This document shows, piece after piece, positions 1 to 8,539 of a DNA stretch of 64,000 nucleotides (position 1 is the first letter of the stretch; every line of letters starts with the position of its first letter). A model generated the notes under the pieces. That model was not told where the DNA came from. It was given only the letters and a program-made list of their open reading frames with translations, and did no database searches. Position numbers and translations under genes: made by a program. The DNA comes from Acinetobacter tjernbergiae DSM 14971 = CIP 107465 (lineage in GTDB: Bacteria; Pseudomonadota; Gammaproteobacteria; Pseudomonadales; Moraxellaceae): contig NZ_KB894373.1 in assembly GCF_000374425.1 (NCBI RefSeq), positions 18,099 to 82,098 of the forward strand. The letters run 5' to 3'.

Positions 1-2
1 TT

Positions 3-1925
3 CATTATCCTAAACTTGCAGCTTATTTTGAAGAAAGAGCGAAGGGTGGTGTTGGTTTAATCATCACGGGTGGTATTTCTCCAAATCGTCAAGGTTGGTT
101 ATTACCCGCTGGCGGTACAATGAATAGTTTGGTTGATATTCCGCATCATCGTTTAGTAACCCATTCGGTTCATAAGCATGGTGCAAAAATTTTAATGCAA
201 ATCTTGCATTCGGGGCGCTATGGTTATCAACCTTTTGTTGTTTCTTCGAGTGCAGTAAAATCGCCAATTTCACCATTTAAACCGCGTGAAATGAGCAATC
301 AAAATATTTTGGATACCATTCAAGATTATGCACGTTGTGCAAGCATTGCGAAGAAAGCAGGCTATGATGGTGTTGAAATCATGGGTTCAGAAGGGTATTT
401 GCTGAATCAGTTTTTAAGTCGTCATGTCAATCAACGTACTGACCGTTGGGGTGGTGACATTGAAAATCGTATGCGTTTTACTGTTGAAATTGTAAAAGCG
501 ATTCGTGCCAAAGTAGGTGAAAAATTTATTATTTGTTTCCGTCTGTCTTTACTTGATTTAGTTCATGACGGAAATACCATGCAAGAAGTGACGATTATTG
601 CGAAAGCATTGGAAAAAGCGGGTGTCACTTTATTAAATACAGGGATTGGTTGGCATGAAGCGCGTGTTCCGACCATTGTGACTTCTGTTCCACGTGCTGC
701 ATTTGCGGACTATACCGCATTTGTAAAGCAGCATGTTTCTATTCCTGTGATTGCCTCAAACCGTATTAATATGCCAGATGTTGCCGAAGAGATTATTGCT
801 TCTGGCAAAGCTGATATGGTGCAAATGGCACGTCCATTTTTAGCTGATCCATATTGGGTCAATAAAACTGCAACTAATCGTGTAGATGAAATTAATACGT
901 GTATCGCATGTAACCAAGCATGTTTGGATCATAGTTTTAAGAATCAACGTGCAACCTGTCTTGTAAATCCACGTGCAGCATTTGAAACTGAATTGGTTTA
1001 TATCAAGACCAAAAAACCAAAACGTATTGCTGTAGTTGGTGGTGGTGTTGCGGGTATGTCAGCTGCAACAGTTGCTGCAAGCCGTGGTCATGCCGTCACT
1101 TTATTTGAAGCAAGTACTGATGTTGGTGGTCAGTTTAATTTAGCGAAAGTCGTTCCTGGGAAAGAAGAATTCCATGAAACCATTCGTTATTTTAAAGTGC
1201 AAATTAAACAGACTGGCGTAGATTTACGTTTGAATACGCGTGTAAGCCGAGAACAGCTTGAGCGTGAAGGTTTTGATGAAGTTATTGTGGCTACAGGTGT
1301 CGTTCCTCGTGCATTAAAAATTCAGGGCAGTACTGCACCACAAGTATTATCTTATGCTGAAGTGTTACGTGGCGCTAAAGTTGGACAAAAAGTTGCTGTG
1401 ATTGGCGCGGGTGGTATTGGTTTTGATGTGTCTGAGTTTTTATTAAAACCACCACATCAACCTCAGCCACAACCTTTAGCAGACTGGCAGCGTGAATGGG
1501 GTGTTGATCCAGATCCTAACTATATCTCTGAAGGTGGGATGCAACGCCCAGAAGTGGAAATGCCAATTCGCCAGATCTATTTATTACAACGCAAAACCAC
1601 ACCACTAGGTATTGGTTTGGGTAAGACATCAGGCTGGGTACATCGTGCACAATTGAAAAAGCACGCTGTTCGTATGCTTCGTGGTGTGCAGTATAAAGCG
1701 GTGACTGATGAAGGATTATGGGTTGAGCATAATGGTCACGATCAGTTATTGCGTGTAGACACAATTGTTGTGTGCGCTGGGCAAGAGTCTGTAAAAGATT
1801 TAATGCCTAAAGATGGTGAAAATACTTTAGCGAACTATCATATTATTGGTGGTGCGAAGCTCGCTGCTGAGTTAGATGCGAAACGTGCAATCCGTGAAGG
1901 CGCTGAATTAGCCGCTAAACTCTAA
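3..1925 (+). CDS. fadH: 2,4-dienoyl-CoA reductase (FadH), 5'-truncated by window edge
   Basis: NADPH-dependent 2,4-dienoyl-CoA reductase of unsaturated fatty-acid beta-oxidation. The reading frame is open from base 3, upstream of the first ATG at 120, so the start lies outside the window. The order is an N-terminal old-yellow-enzyme-type FMN barrel (HxGRYGYQP-like segment, then EIMGSEGYLLNQF and NRTDRWGG-like residues), a 4Fe-4S cysteine cluster (CIACNQACLD followed by a further Cys in RATCLVNPRA), and a C-terminal FAD/NADPH part with the dinucleotide motif VVGGGVAGMSAA and a second GAGGIGFDVSEFL. It is a normal chromosomal gene next to the tRNA used as the integration site. Confidence 0.95.
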   Translation, partial: HYPKLAAYFEERAKGGVGLIITGGISPNRQGWLLPAGGTMNSLVDIPHHRLVTHSVHKHGAKILMQILHSGRYGYQPFVVSSSAVKSPISPFKPREMSNQNILDTIQDYARCASIAKKAGYDGVEIMGSEGYLLNQFLSRHVNQRTDRWGGDIENRMRFTVEIVKAIRAKVGEKFIICFRLSLLDLVHDGNTMQEVTIIAKALEKAGVTLLNTGIGWHEARVPTIVTSVPRAAFADYTAFVKQHVSIPVIASNRINMPDVAEEIIASGKADMVQMARPFLADPYWVNKTATNRVDEINTCIACNQACLDHSFKNQRATCLVNPRAAFETELVYIKTKKPKRIAVVGGGVAGMSAATVAASRGHAVTLFEASTDVGGQFNLAKVVPGKEEFHETIRYFKVQIKQTGVDLRLNTRVSREQLEREGFDEVIVATGVVPRALKIQGSTAPQVLSYAEVLRGAKVGQKVAVIGAGGIGFDVSEFLLKPPHQPQPQPLADWQREWGVDPDPNYISEGGMQRPEVEMPIRQIYLLQRKTTPLGIGLGKTSGWVHRAQLKKHAVRMLRGVQYKAVTDEGLWVEHNGHDQLLRVDTIVVCAGQESVKDLMPKDGENTLANYHIIGGAKLAAELDAKRAIREGAELAAKL

Positions 1926-2011
1926 TAATTGATGAAACATTATGCATTTGAATACATTGCAGTTAAATTTCTCTTGAATAAAGAGAGTAAGCTTTGTATT
2001 CTTACGCACAT

Positions 2012-2101
2012 GGAAGCGTGGCAGAGCGGTTTAATGCACCGGTCTTGAAAACCGACGAGGGTGTGAGTCCTCCGTGAGTTCGAATCTCACCGCTTCCGCC
2101 A
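2012..2101 (+). tRNA. tRNA-Ser (anticodon TGA)
   Basis: Complete class II tRNA: the 7-bp acceptor GGAAGCG pairs with CGCTTCC, the anticodon loop CTTGAAA carries TGA, there is a long variable arm, the T-loop is GTTCGAATC and CCA is encoded. Its 3' end is the integration target: the last bases are repeated at two further places downstream. Insertion keeps the tRNA intact because each island supplies an identical 3' end. Confidence 0.97.
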
Positions 2102-2105
2102 AATT
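2088..2105 (+). other. att core 1 (attL of island A, in tRNA-Ser)
   Basis: 18-bp core CACCGCTTCCGCCAAATT covering the 3' end of tRNA-Ser and four bases beyond. The identical 18-mer occurs at 29184-29201 and 61371-61388, in the same orientation, as expected for tandem elements inserted at one tRNA. Confidence 0.9.
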
Positions 2106-2381
2106 CAAATTTCTGACACTGTTTAACACTGTATAAGTTTTTGATTTATAAGGTTAAAGTTGGGAATTTACAATATGACAAGCCGTGACGCACTATACCA
2201 ATCGGCAGTTATAAAGTAGTAAAAAATGCAGTAAGATTATTTCTTACTGCATTTTTTTATGTCTGAATTATGGCAACTCGTGGAATCAATAAACTTAGTG
2301 CTTTACAAGTTAAGAAAGCCAAACCTGATCCTGATAAGATGTATAAGCTGTCAGATGGGGGAAATCTGTATCTGCGTATTG
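2106..2381 (+). repeat. Left-end repeat of island A, copied at island C (61389-61663)
   Basis: About 275 bp directly after the att core, including the first ~37 codons of int, are repeated with roughly 90% identity after att core 3. The copies differ by scattered substitutions. This region probably contains the integrase arm sites and int control signals. In island C the similarity stops abruptly inside int. Confidence 0.85.
2221..2259 (+). terminator. Intrinsic terminator/attenuator directly ahead of int A
   Basis: AAAAAATGCAGTAAGA, a short loop, then TCTTACTGCA and a run of seven T. It ends only 10 nt before the int start codon, leaving no room for a normal Shine-Dalgarno. It may end tRNA-Ser transcription, attenuate int, or both. 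It is conserved exactly at island C. Confidence 0.75.
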
Positions 2382-3481
2382 ACCAAAGCGGTAGCAAGTA
2401 CTGGATATTCAATTACACACGCCCATTCTTAGGCAAGCGTAACGATTTATCTTTGGGTACTTATCCTGAAGTTTCACTGGATGATGCTCGCACTATACGT
2501 GATGAATATAAAAAACTCATCAAGCAGGGCATGGACCCAGCAATGGAGCGGATTGAAACCAAGTCTCAGAAACAGAAAGAAGCAGAAAATACCTTTCGTA
2601 TTGTTGCTGAAGCATGGTTATATAAACGTGAGTTGGAACAAAAGCAGGATGACGAAACGATCCGTCGCTTAAAGCATGATGTTTATCCTTATATTGGTGA
2701 TTTAATCTTTCCACAACTTACCCTTGAAGTACTTGAGGCTAAAGTCTTTAAACGGATTATTGATCGTGGGTCTTTATCTGTTGCCAAGCGTCTTAAATCA
2801 GACCTCAACCAGATTTTTAAATCGGCACGTAAAAAGAAGCTGATTCAATATAACCCGATTGAGGATATTGACCTACCTAAACCGCAAGGTGGTAATTTTG
2901 CAGCAGTGACAGAGGAACAAGACCTAGCACCGATGCTGAATAAAGTCTGGAATTACTCACAGATACATGCACGCTGTTTGCTCACCACACAGGTGGCGTT
3001 AAAAATCTCTGTGCTGACCTTTCAGCGACCTGGCGAAATACGTCAGCTTAAAAAAGAGTATTACTACCCTCAAGAACGCTGTTTTAAATTTACTGCCAGT
3101 AAAACCAAGCAGCTCCATATTGTTCCCCTGTCAGATCAGGCATTTGATTTGATTGAATCAATTATTGATCTACACCCTTATAGTGAATATATCTTTGTTG
3201 GTCGGGATGGTAAAACCTGTATTTCTGATAATACAGTCAATTCAGCTCTGAAACGATTAGGCTATGGTGGGCAGCAAACTGCACATGGATTGAGGGCAAC
3301 CGCACGTACCATGCTGGATGAGATTCTGGAGCAGCGTGTGGACTTTATTGAACATCAACTGGCGCATAAGGTAAAAGACAACAATGGTACAGCTTACAAC
3401 CGAACCAAGTTTCTGAATAAACGCCAAGAGATGATGCAGGAATGGGCTGATTATTTGGAGTCCCTGCTTGAGCCTATATGA
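2270..3481 (+). CDS. Site-specific tyrosine recombinase, P4-type integrase of island A
   Basis: Catalyses integration and excision at the tRNA-Ser 3' end. 403 aa: an N-terminal DUF4102 arm-binding domain (about 1-90, with DGGNLYLRI and LGTYPEVSLDDAR), a core-binding domain (about 105-200) and the catalytic domain. The active-site residues are visible: Arg253 in QRPGEI, His339-x-x-Arg342 in AHGLRATART, His366 in QLAHKVKD and the nucleophile Tyr376 in TAYNRTKF. The start ATG has no clear ribosome binding site and follows a terminator hairpin, so expression is probably controlled. Its position next to the tRNA is typical of P4-like and island integrases. A truncated relative lies at 61553. Confidence 0.93.
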   Translation: MATRGINKLSALQVKKAKPDPDKMYKLSDGGNLYLRIDQSGSKYWIFNYTRPFLGKRNDLSLGTYPEVSLDDARTIRDEYKKLIKQGMDPAMERIETKSQKQKEAENTFRIVAEAWLYKRELEQKQDDETIRRLKHDVYPYIGDLIFPQLTLEVLEAKVFKRIIDRGSLSVAKRLKSDLNQIFKSARKKKLIQYNPIEDIDLPKPQGGNFAAVTEEQDLAPMLNKVWNYSQIHARCLLTTQVALKISVLTFQRPGEIRQLKKEYYYPQERCFKFTASKTKQLHIVPLSDQAFDLIESIIDLHPYSEYIFVGRDGKTCISDNTVNSALKRLGYGGQQTAHGLRATARTMLDEILEQRVDFIEHQLAHKVKDNNGTAYNRTKFLNKRQEMMQEWADYLESLLEPI

Positions 3482-3497
3482 TAATCAGCAAGAAGAA

Positions 3498-3519
3498 AGC
3501 CTGTCATGTGAGACAGGCT
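3498..3519. terminator. Bidirectional hairpin between int A and alpA
   Basis: AGCCTGTC-ATGTGA-GACAGGCT, 8-bp perfect stem in the 46-bp gap between convergent int and alpA. Confidence 0.65.
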
Positions 3520-3527
3520 ATTTCAAT

Positions 3528-3794
3528 TTATGCAGCTTTCAATGTCTTTTGTTCAAGCCAAGCATTGATTTGGCTTTCCGTCCACGTTGGCATACTGGCG
3601 GTTAAGTATGTCGGTTCAGGAAAATCACCCCGACGGATCATCTTCCAGAAAGTTGATTCCGCAACATTCAGCAAGCCTTTGGTTGCAGGCTTATGAGACA
3701 ACCGACGTCTGCGACCACTACGATCTACATAGTCCTTTGCTGGACGTTCAGGATAATTCACCAAATCCTTGACACGATAGCGAGCTTCTAACAT
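3528..3794 (-). CDS. AlpA-family transcriptional regulator/excisionase (island A)
   Basis: 88 aa DNA-binding protein of the AlpA/MerR-like winged-helix group, which in P4-like elements activates int or acts as a directionality factor. The diagnostic part is the C-terminal segment AESTFWKMIRRGDFPEPTYL, followed by a recognition-helix part ending SQINAWLEQKT. The N-terminal extension with a basic RSGRRRRLS stretch is shared with the island C copy at 61988. The start is supported by GGGAG upstream on the minus strand. It is convergent with int. Confidence 0.85.
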   Translation of the reverse strand: MLEARYRVKDLVNYPERPAKDYVDRSGRRRRLSHKPATKGLLNVAESTFWKMIRRGDFPEPTYLTASMPTWTESQINAWLEQKTLKAA

Positions 3795-3816
3795 TTTAAT
3801 CTCCCTCGTCCGTGTA

Positions 3817-4107
3817 TTATTCTTTAGGCTTGGTTGATTTTTGCACGGCTGATTTAAAGCTCTGATGATTTTTTAGATAAATTTCATCTATAGCTCTAGC
3901 CAATTCGTGTATCTCCACAAAAAAATGACCTTTTTGACTGCCTTCATCAATCCGAAAGCATGTGAAAGGCAATTGCTGCTGACGAGCTTTTTCTTTCATT
4001 TTCTCTGGGCATAAATGTGAGTAATACACAGTTCTGATGTCCTCCAGTTTGATATGGATTGATCGGAACTGTAAAAATAAATAATCGATTGTGTTTAGGT
4101 GATTCAT
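3817..4107 (-). CDS. Pyocin-activator PrtN-like protein
   Basis: 96 aa, small single-domain transcription activator similar to PrtN of Pseudomonas (PF11112-type): begins MNHLNTIDYLFLQF, then LEDIRTVYYSHLCPEKMKEKA, the RQQQLPFTCFRI segment, GSQKGHFFVEIHELARAIDE. I chose the ATG at 4107 rather than the in-frame ATG at 4137 because GGAG stands at the right distance on the minus strand. Such genes in islands and prophages switch on late or induction genes; its target here is unknown. A possible phage Cox-like role is an alternative. Confidence 0.7.
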   Translation of the reverse strand: MNHLNTIDYLFLQFRSIHIKLEDIRTVYYSHLCPEKMKEKARQQQLPFTCFRIDEGSQKGHFFVEIHELARAIDEIYLKNHQSFKSAVQKSTKPKE

Positions 4108-4259
4108 AGCGACTCCATTAAATTTGATTTGAGACAAACCTAAGCAAGACGAAAAAAATGCAGCAGGTGCAGCCTGACACTTTTCTGTGTTGCTTTGTCA
4201 GAGGGGATTGTAATGCGGCATGTGGTATGTAAAAATGCAAAAAACAAGGGGACTTTTTT

Positions 4260-5345
4260 TTGCAAATGCCAAGAATAACCGATACCCAAACTGCTGTACT
4301 CAATATCATGGATTACCTATTTATTCAGGATGTTGAGTCTCTTGCATCTTTTAATGATGCCAAAAATACTTTCAACGCTGATCTATCGGCTATAATTAAG
4401 CGTATCAATTCAGTTAGACGAAATGAGGGAAAAATAGCGCAGTTGTATAAACACTATGTATTATGTGGTCTTGAGATGATGTTAAATCTTCCATTTGAAA
4501 TAGAAGACCCAATTGAACAAGAACAATTAGATAAATCCAATTATGTTTTAGATAGAATCATTTATAACGTTTTATTAAATGATTTTTATGATGATGAATT
4601 TTTAGATGATATGAAGAATTTATTTAACTATTTTCAAGAATTAAGGTTAGATAAAGGAACGATTTTTAAAGTAGTGAGACAAAGTCTTTATTTTGATTAT
4701 GACAATGTTTCCATTGTGGCATATAAAAGATTTATAGATTTGGGCATACTTACTACTGAACAGTATGACTGTGATCTATCAACAATAGATGAAGATTTTC
4801 TTGAAAATTCATTCATTAGATCAATGTTGTTTATTGAATTTGATATTTTAAAAAGACAGTTTGATACTGAAAAAAAGTTTAAAGATAAGAAAATAGAAAT
4901 AGATTTAAATAACTCACTAGAAGAAATAGAGCGTATTTTTTTAGCGATTCGGTCAGTAAAAAAAATGCAGCTTAAAGAAAAATTTGGTTTTATCAGTATA
5001 TTAGATATTGATATAAATAATAAAAAAGATGTAGGGCGATATATAGTGAACCTAAGTGAGGTTTTGGGTCACGAAACCTCATTTTTAAAAAAAATTCCAG
5101 ACTGCATTGGCTTCATAGGTTGTTGGTATTTAATTCACTCTAAAGAGCTTAACCCAGATAGCCCAACGTATTATGAGCTATATGATGACCAAGCTGTTAA
5201 GTCACGGCATAAGAAACCTTGTGATAATAAGGCACTAGAAGAAATATTGAAATATGGTTTTGAATTAAAGAACAGAACTTTACATTCACGCTATATTGAT
5301 TTATATAGTTTTTATGACAGGATGAGAATGTCATTAAACTTTTAA
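4260..5345 (+). CDS. Hypothetical protein, 361 aa, unknown function
   Basis: Not recognised. A soluble, acidic, Asn/Asp/Lys-rich protein, mostly helical in appearance, with no signal peptide or clear catalytic motif. It starts with TTG at 4260, 8 nt after an AAGGGGA ribosome binding site; an ATG six bases later is possible but too far from it. Divergent from the PrtN-like gene across a 150-bp gap. AT-rich codon use suggests recent transfer. Its position, with the 310-aa gene, between the excision regulators and the Rep-like gene is where islands often carry variable defence or accessory genes; this is context only. Confidence 0.55.
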   Translation: MQMPRITDTQTAVLNIMDYLFIQDVESLASFNDAKNTFNADLSAIIKRINSVRRNEGKIAQLYKHYVLCGLEMMLNLPFEIEDPIEQEQLDKSNYVLDRIIYNVLLNDFYDDEFLDDMKNLFNYFQELRLDKGTIFKVVRQSLYFDYDNVSIVAYKRFIDLGILTTEQYDCDLSTIDEDFLENSFIRSMLFIEFDILKRQFDTEKKFKDKKIEIDLNNSLEEIERIFLAIRSVKKMQLKEKFGFISILDIDINNKKDVGRYIVNLSEVLGHETSFLKKIPDCIGFIGCWYLIHSKELNPDSPTYYELYDDQAVKSRHKKPCDNKALEEILKYGFELKNRTLHSRYIDLYSFYDRMRMSLNF

Positions 5346-5409
5346 ATAATTAGTTGGGTTGTATTGAAATATTAATACAACCCTAAGTGGAATTATGCAA
5401 AACTAATTG

Positions 5410-6342
5410 TTAAACGGAATATAAGTATTTTTCATTTATAATGATACCTTCCTCAATTGCACATTTATTAATTAAATGTTCAATCATTCTATCTTCAGTT
5501 TTCTTATGTTTTGCTGCAAGTATTATTAGTAATTTTTTCGTTTTATCTGTTAGGAAATAATGATGTTCTCTTCCTTTCCTATTTTTTTGATAAGATTTTT
5601 GATACCAAGCATTAGACAATTGTTTCTTTAAGTTGATATAAGCATGTTGATTTGCATAGTACATAATATCAAAAATTGAATTAACCCAAATGCCAAAGTC
5701 AGCATCTTGTAAAGGCGTAAATTCGATCTGATTAAAATCCCTAAAGTCTGATGTATTTTTGTCGATGTAAGTTTTTGCCCATTTATAGAACTCAGGATGA
5801 TCATAATTTTTAAAGTGCAAAGATTTTGCACTAATAATTTCGCTATGCTTTCTTTCTATTCGTTCAAGTTCTCGACTGCTTCTATAATATTTTCTATAGG
5901 TGAAAATAATATAAAGGAATCGAACATAGGTGTTTGCGATAGATTGGTTTTGGCGATAAATATCACGATTATCAAATGATATTTTATAAAGTGCAAAACT
6001 CAATAATCGCCTATCTGTTTTATATTTTGAAAAATCACGACTTCTAATCATGAGCGATTCTTTATAACTGTTAATCAAGTCCATGAAAATTTCAGAAGTA
6101 GTCTCTGTTTTATCCTTTAGCTCATAAATTAAATGGCTTTTCAACTCATTAAGGTCTTTGATTGAGTTTAATTTATCAATGTCCTTATCCATTAATTGTG
6201 GATCATGTTCATCCTCTATATCCATGCGTGATTCAAACTCAATAGCGTCCTTATTGATCACATGAAGTAACCAGACACTATCTTCTGTATTCAACTCTTT
6301 AACCAGTTTGATTAGATCATCATTGCGTGATGTGTAGCTCAT
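5410..6342 (-). CDS. Hypothetical protein, 310 aa, possible C-terminal ribbon-helix-helix
   Basis: Not recognised over most of its length. The C-terminal ~45 residues after a basic YQKNRKGREH stretch read HYFLTDKTKKLLIILAAKHK and then EDRMIEHLINK, the strand-helix-helix pattern of ribbon-helix-helix DNA-binding domains (inference). The N-terminal ~200 residues are helical and charged. Convergent with the 361-aa gene, 64 bp apart. AT-rich like its neighbour. It could be an autoregulated accessory or defence protein; function unknown. Confidence 0.55.
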   Translation of the reverse strand: MSYTSRNDDLIKLVKELNTEDSVWLLHVINKDAIEFESRMDIEDEHDPQLMDKDIDKLNSIKDLNELKSHLIYELKDKTETTSEIFMDLINSYKESLMIRSRDFSKYKTDRRLLSFALYKISFDNRDIYRQNQSIANTYVRFLYIIFTYRKYYRSSRELERIERKHSEIISAKSLHFKNYDHPEFYKWAKTYIDKNTSDFRDFNQIEFTPLQDADFGIWVNSIFDIMYYANQHAYINLKKQLSNAWYQKSYQKNRKGREHHYFLTDKTKKLLIILAAKHKKTEDRMIEHLINKCAIEEGIIINEKYLYSV

Positions 6343-6961
6343 GGTGCTTTCCTTTACTAAGATTTATATAAACTTTATTAAAGGTGAGTATGAGTTTCAA
6401 CGAGTTTTTCTGTATGTTTTCCCACGATTTAGCGTGATTTTTTAATAATTTTTTTATAGCCCATAGAGAGCATGCCAAAGCACAATTTTGTACCCACTAC
6501 CTCCAATGACACATCACGAAATCCTGTATCATTTGGCTTTGTCATTCAGATGATGGAAGTGACAAAATTGAAGTTATACAAAAGGCGTTTCTGCAATAGT
6601 TCACGACCAGATATTGTAGATAACCACAATAATAGGTCTCTAATATTGGCGAGACAATAAAAGAATACTGATGAATGATACCAGATTTTTGATATATTTA
6701 CCATCGGATAACTTTAACTGGATTTATCTTGTTTTATTTTAAGGCTGACTATGCTAAAAGCCTTGATATTATTGTGTTTGGATGGTGCTTTAATATATTT
6801 TAATTTGATTTTTTAGTTATGTGTAATGACTTTGTTTATAAATATATAATCAACTTATTAAACTATTCATTAAAAGAACTTAATTTAATAATCTCTAATC
6901 TTAAATTTAATTATTAAAATAATTGTCACTTCATATAGTTCTAAACTATAGGTAAGTGACC
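6343..6961. other. 619-bp non-coding region upstream of the Rep-like gene
   Basis: No convincing gene; a short open frame at 6472-6660 has no ribosome binding site and unusual composition. The region is very AT-rich and holds a nested inverted repeat at 6483-6570 and a hairpin AAGGCT...AGCCTT near 6740-6763. Directly upstream of a rolling-circle-type Rep candidate, it is the natural place for an origin (inference). Confidence 0.4.
6483..6570. repeat. Nested inverted repeat, candidate replication origin
   Basis: Outer arms CAATTTTGT (6483-6491) and ACAAAATTG (6562-6570), inner arms AATGACA (6505-6511) and TGTCATT (6540-6546), with near-equal spacing of 13 and 15 nt between outer and inner arms. 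This is a cruciform or paired-operator geometry. Located about 390 bp upstream of the Rep-like start. Confidence 0.4.
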
Positions 6962-7846
6962 ATGAAGTTTGAAAACACCTCATCAAGTAAAATATGTGAA
7001 GCAAATCTATCTATTGAGATAGAAGATTTTATAAAATCCAGTTTATATGCAACAAGACAGCCTCGCTCTTTTTATAAAAACTTTTGTGAATTACTCCTTG
7101 ATTTTGATCAAGTCTATAATCCTGATTTTAGTTATTCAAGTTTATTGCAGTTATTTTGTAATTTATTATATGAGTATCATCTTGATTTAGATTCACCAAC
7201 AGACTTATTGAGATGTTTAAAGCGCAGATCATTTGATGAATGGCAAAGATATTTCAATACAATGAAAAGTGCTCATTTAAACGAAAGACGACAACACCGT
7301 TATAATGAAAGCCTACATGCTGAAAACCTAGATGGGCGATTGACTGAATTAACCAAAAGCTATAAAGCTCTATTGGTTGTCAGTATCGAGTTAAGTTATA
7401 TCACCAATGTTAATATCCAGAGAGTACAAGATGATCTGGAGCGTTTCCTTAGAAAAGTAAACCGCTCTAAATATGGAGATGATGTATTACTACTGGTATG
7501 GGCTTTGGAACAAGGCAGTAAGAGCAAAGGCTATCATTACCATGTTGTATTTATTTTTGATGAACGAGACCGTATAGGGGCATGGACGATTGCGAATGAT
7601 ATGGGTGAATTATGGCAAGATATTACAGATGGGGATGGATGTTATTTTAATTGCCATGATCGTCGTTATTTAAAGCAATATGAAGAAAATGGAATGGTAG
7701 GGATTGGTATTATTTACAGTAATTTAAAGTACCAAGTGGATAGGATGCGTGCGGTTTTATTATATTTAGCCCGACCCAAGAAAGAACAATATCTCAGGAT
7801 TAAAGCCACCAAGAAGATGAAGACCTTTGGTATGTCACAACGTTGA
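6962..7846 (+). CDS. YagK/YfjJ (inovirus Gp2-like) Rep-type protein of island A
   Basis: 294 aa protein of the YagK/YfjJ C-terminal-domain family, related to inovirus Gp2 replication initiators. Residues about 140-270 carry the typical pattern: LLVVSIELSY strand, a charged helix, LLLVWALEQGSKSKGYHYHV with an HxH pair flanked by hydrophobics as in HUH nucleases, FIFDERDR, and a later AVLLYLARPKKEQYL with a candidate tyrosine. I chose the ATG at 6962 (AGGT at suitable distance) over the GTG at 6956. Such genes probably replicate the excised circle. A relative is at 33704-34999. Confidence 0.75.
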   Translation: MKFENTSSSKICEANLSIEIEDFIKSSLYATRQPRSFYKNFCELLLDFDQVYNPDFSYSSLLQLFCNLLYEYHLDLDSPTDLLRCLKRRSFDEWQRYFNTMKSAHLNERRQHRYNESLHAENLDGRLTELTKSYKALLVVSIELSYITNVNIQRVQDDLERFLRKVNRSKYGDDVLLLVWALEQGSKSKGYHYHVVFIFDERDRIGAWTIANDMGELWQDITDGDGCYFNCHDRRYLKQYEENGMVGIGIIYSNLKYQVDRMRAVLLYLARPKKEQYLRIKATKKMKTFGMSQR

Positions 7847-7920
7847 TCCCAAAAAATCACAGATATATATCATTAACATGAAGATTGAATGTTTCTTTTA
7901 TCCCTTACATTCAAAAACAC

Positions 7921-7948
7921 AGGCTTGCCGATTGGTAAGCCTTTTTTC
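7921..7948 (+). terminator. Intrinsic terminator before the zinc-ribbon gene
   Basis: AGGCTTGCC-GATT-GGTAAGCCT followed by TTTTTT. One G-T pair. It follows the Rep-like gene and lies 20 nt upstream of the next start codon. Confidence 0.8.
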
Positions 7949-7967
7949 ATTTAATGAGGATTATCTT

Positions 7968-8234
7968 ATGAATATTACATGTCCATATTGCTATTCAGCC
8001 AATGTTAGCCGTGCAACTACACAGCCATCAGGCAATAACAGTTTTTCTTCAATGGCAGGTGCAGGGATTGGTGCAAGCCTTGCCAAGAGTTTCCCTACGC
8101 CATTTTCACCATTACTGGGTGGGCTTGCAGGTGCAGTGGTTGGTGGTTTGCTGGATAGTCTGGTTCAACCCTCACAGCCACAGCAGCCTACCGCTTATTT
8201 CCATTGCAACAATTGCCAGCACAATTTCAACTAA
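7968..8234 (+). CDS. Zinc-ribbon small membrane protein, glycine-rich (module gene 1, island A)
   Basis: 88 aa. Two CxxC knuckles, CPYC near residue 5 and CNNC near the C-terminus, likely form one zinc ribbon; between them is a glycine-zipper hydrophobic segment (MAGAGIGASLAKSF and LLGGLAGAVVGGLL) that could insert into a membrane. The start at 7968 is set by AATGAGGA seven bases upstream; an in-frame ATG at 7827 is discounted since a terminator lies between. First gene of a four-gene module; homologues at 39289 and 62567. Function unknown. Confidence 0.7.
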   Translation: MNITCPYCYSANVSRATTQPSGNNSFSSMAGAGIGASLAKSFPTPFSPLLGGLAGAVVGGLLDSLVQPSQPQQPTAYFHCNNCQHNFN

Positions 8235-8251
8235 GGACAGGAGAAATCATC

Positions 8252-8539
8252 ATGGCACATCAACTTGAACAAATGGCGTACGTCGGTGAAACCCCGTGGC
8301 ATGGTCTGGGTAATCAACTCAGTCCACATCAACCGATTGAAGTCTGGGCGCAGCAGGCAGGCATGGACTGGCGGATTGAATCATCCGATGTCAGTTACAT
8401 GGCAAAGAATGATCGGGGACAATCTATTATTCTTCCTTATGAGGAACAGCGTGTTTTATACCGTTCTGATACCCATGCACCTTTATCGGTAGTCAGCCAG
8501 CGTTTTCAGGAAGTTCAGCCCAAAGAAATCCTTGAGTTT
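8252..8539 (+). CDS. DUF932 protein, 5' exon (split by group II intron)
   Basis: First 96 codons of the island A DUF932 gene, starting with ATG after AGGACAGGAG. It aligns without gaps to the uninterrupted copies at 39670 and 62845 as far as the codons for KEILEF, where those continue with an aromatic residue and KDLTEQSGFE. Here the intron boundary sequence GTGTGACA begins. The protein resembles phage/plasmid-type DUF932 proteins, function unknown. Without splicing it ends after one further codon. Confidence 0.85.

Noticed and set aside
3478..3772. Plus-strand open frames opposite alpA
   Set aside because: Antisense shadows of a clear AlpA gene.
6472..6660. 62-codon open frame in the region before the Rep-like gene
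   Set aside because: It overlaps the inverted repeat, lacks a ribosome binding site and has no protein-like pattern.
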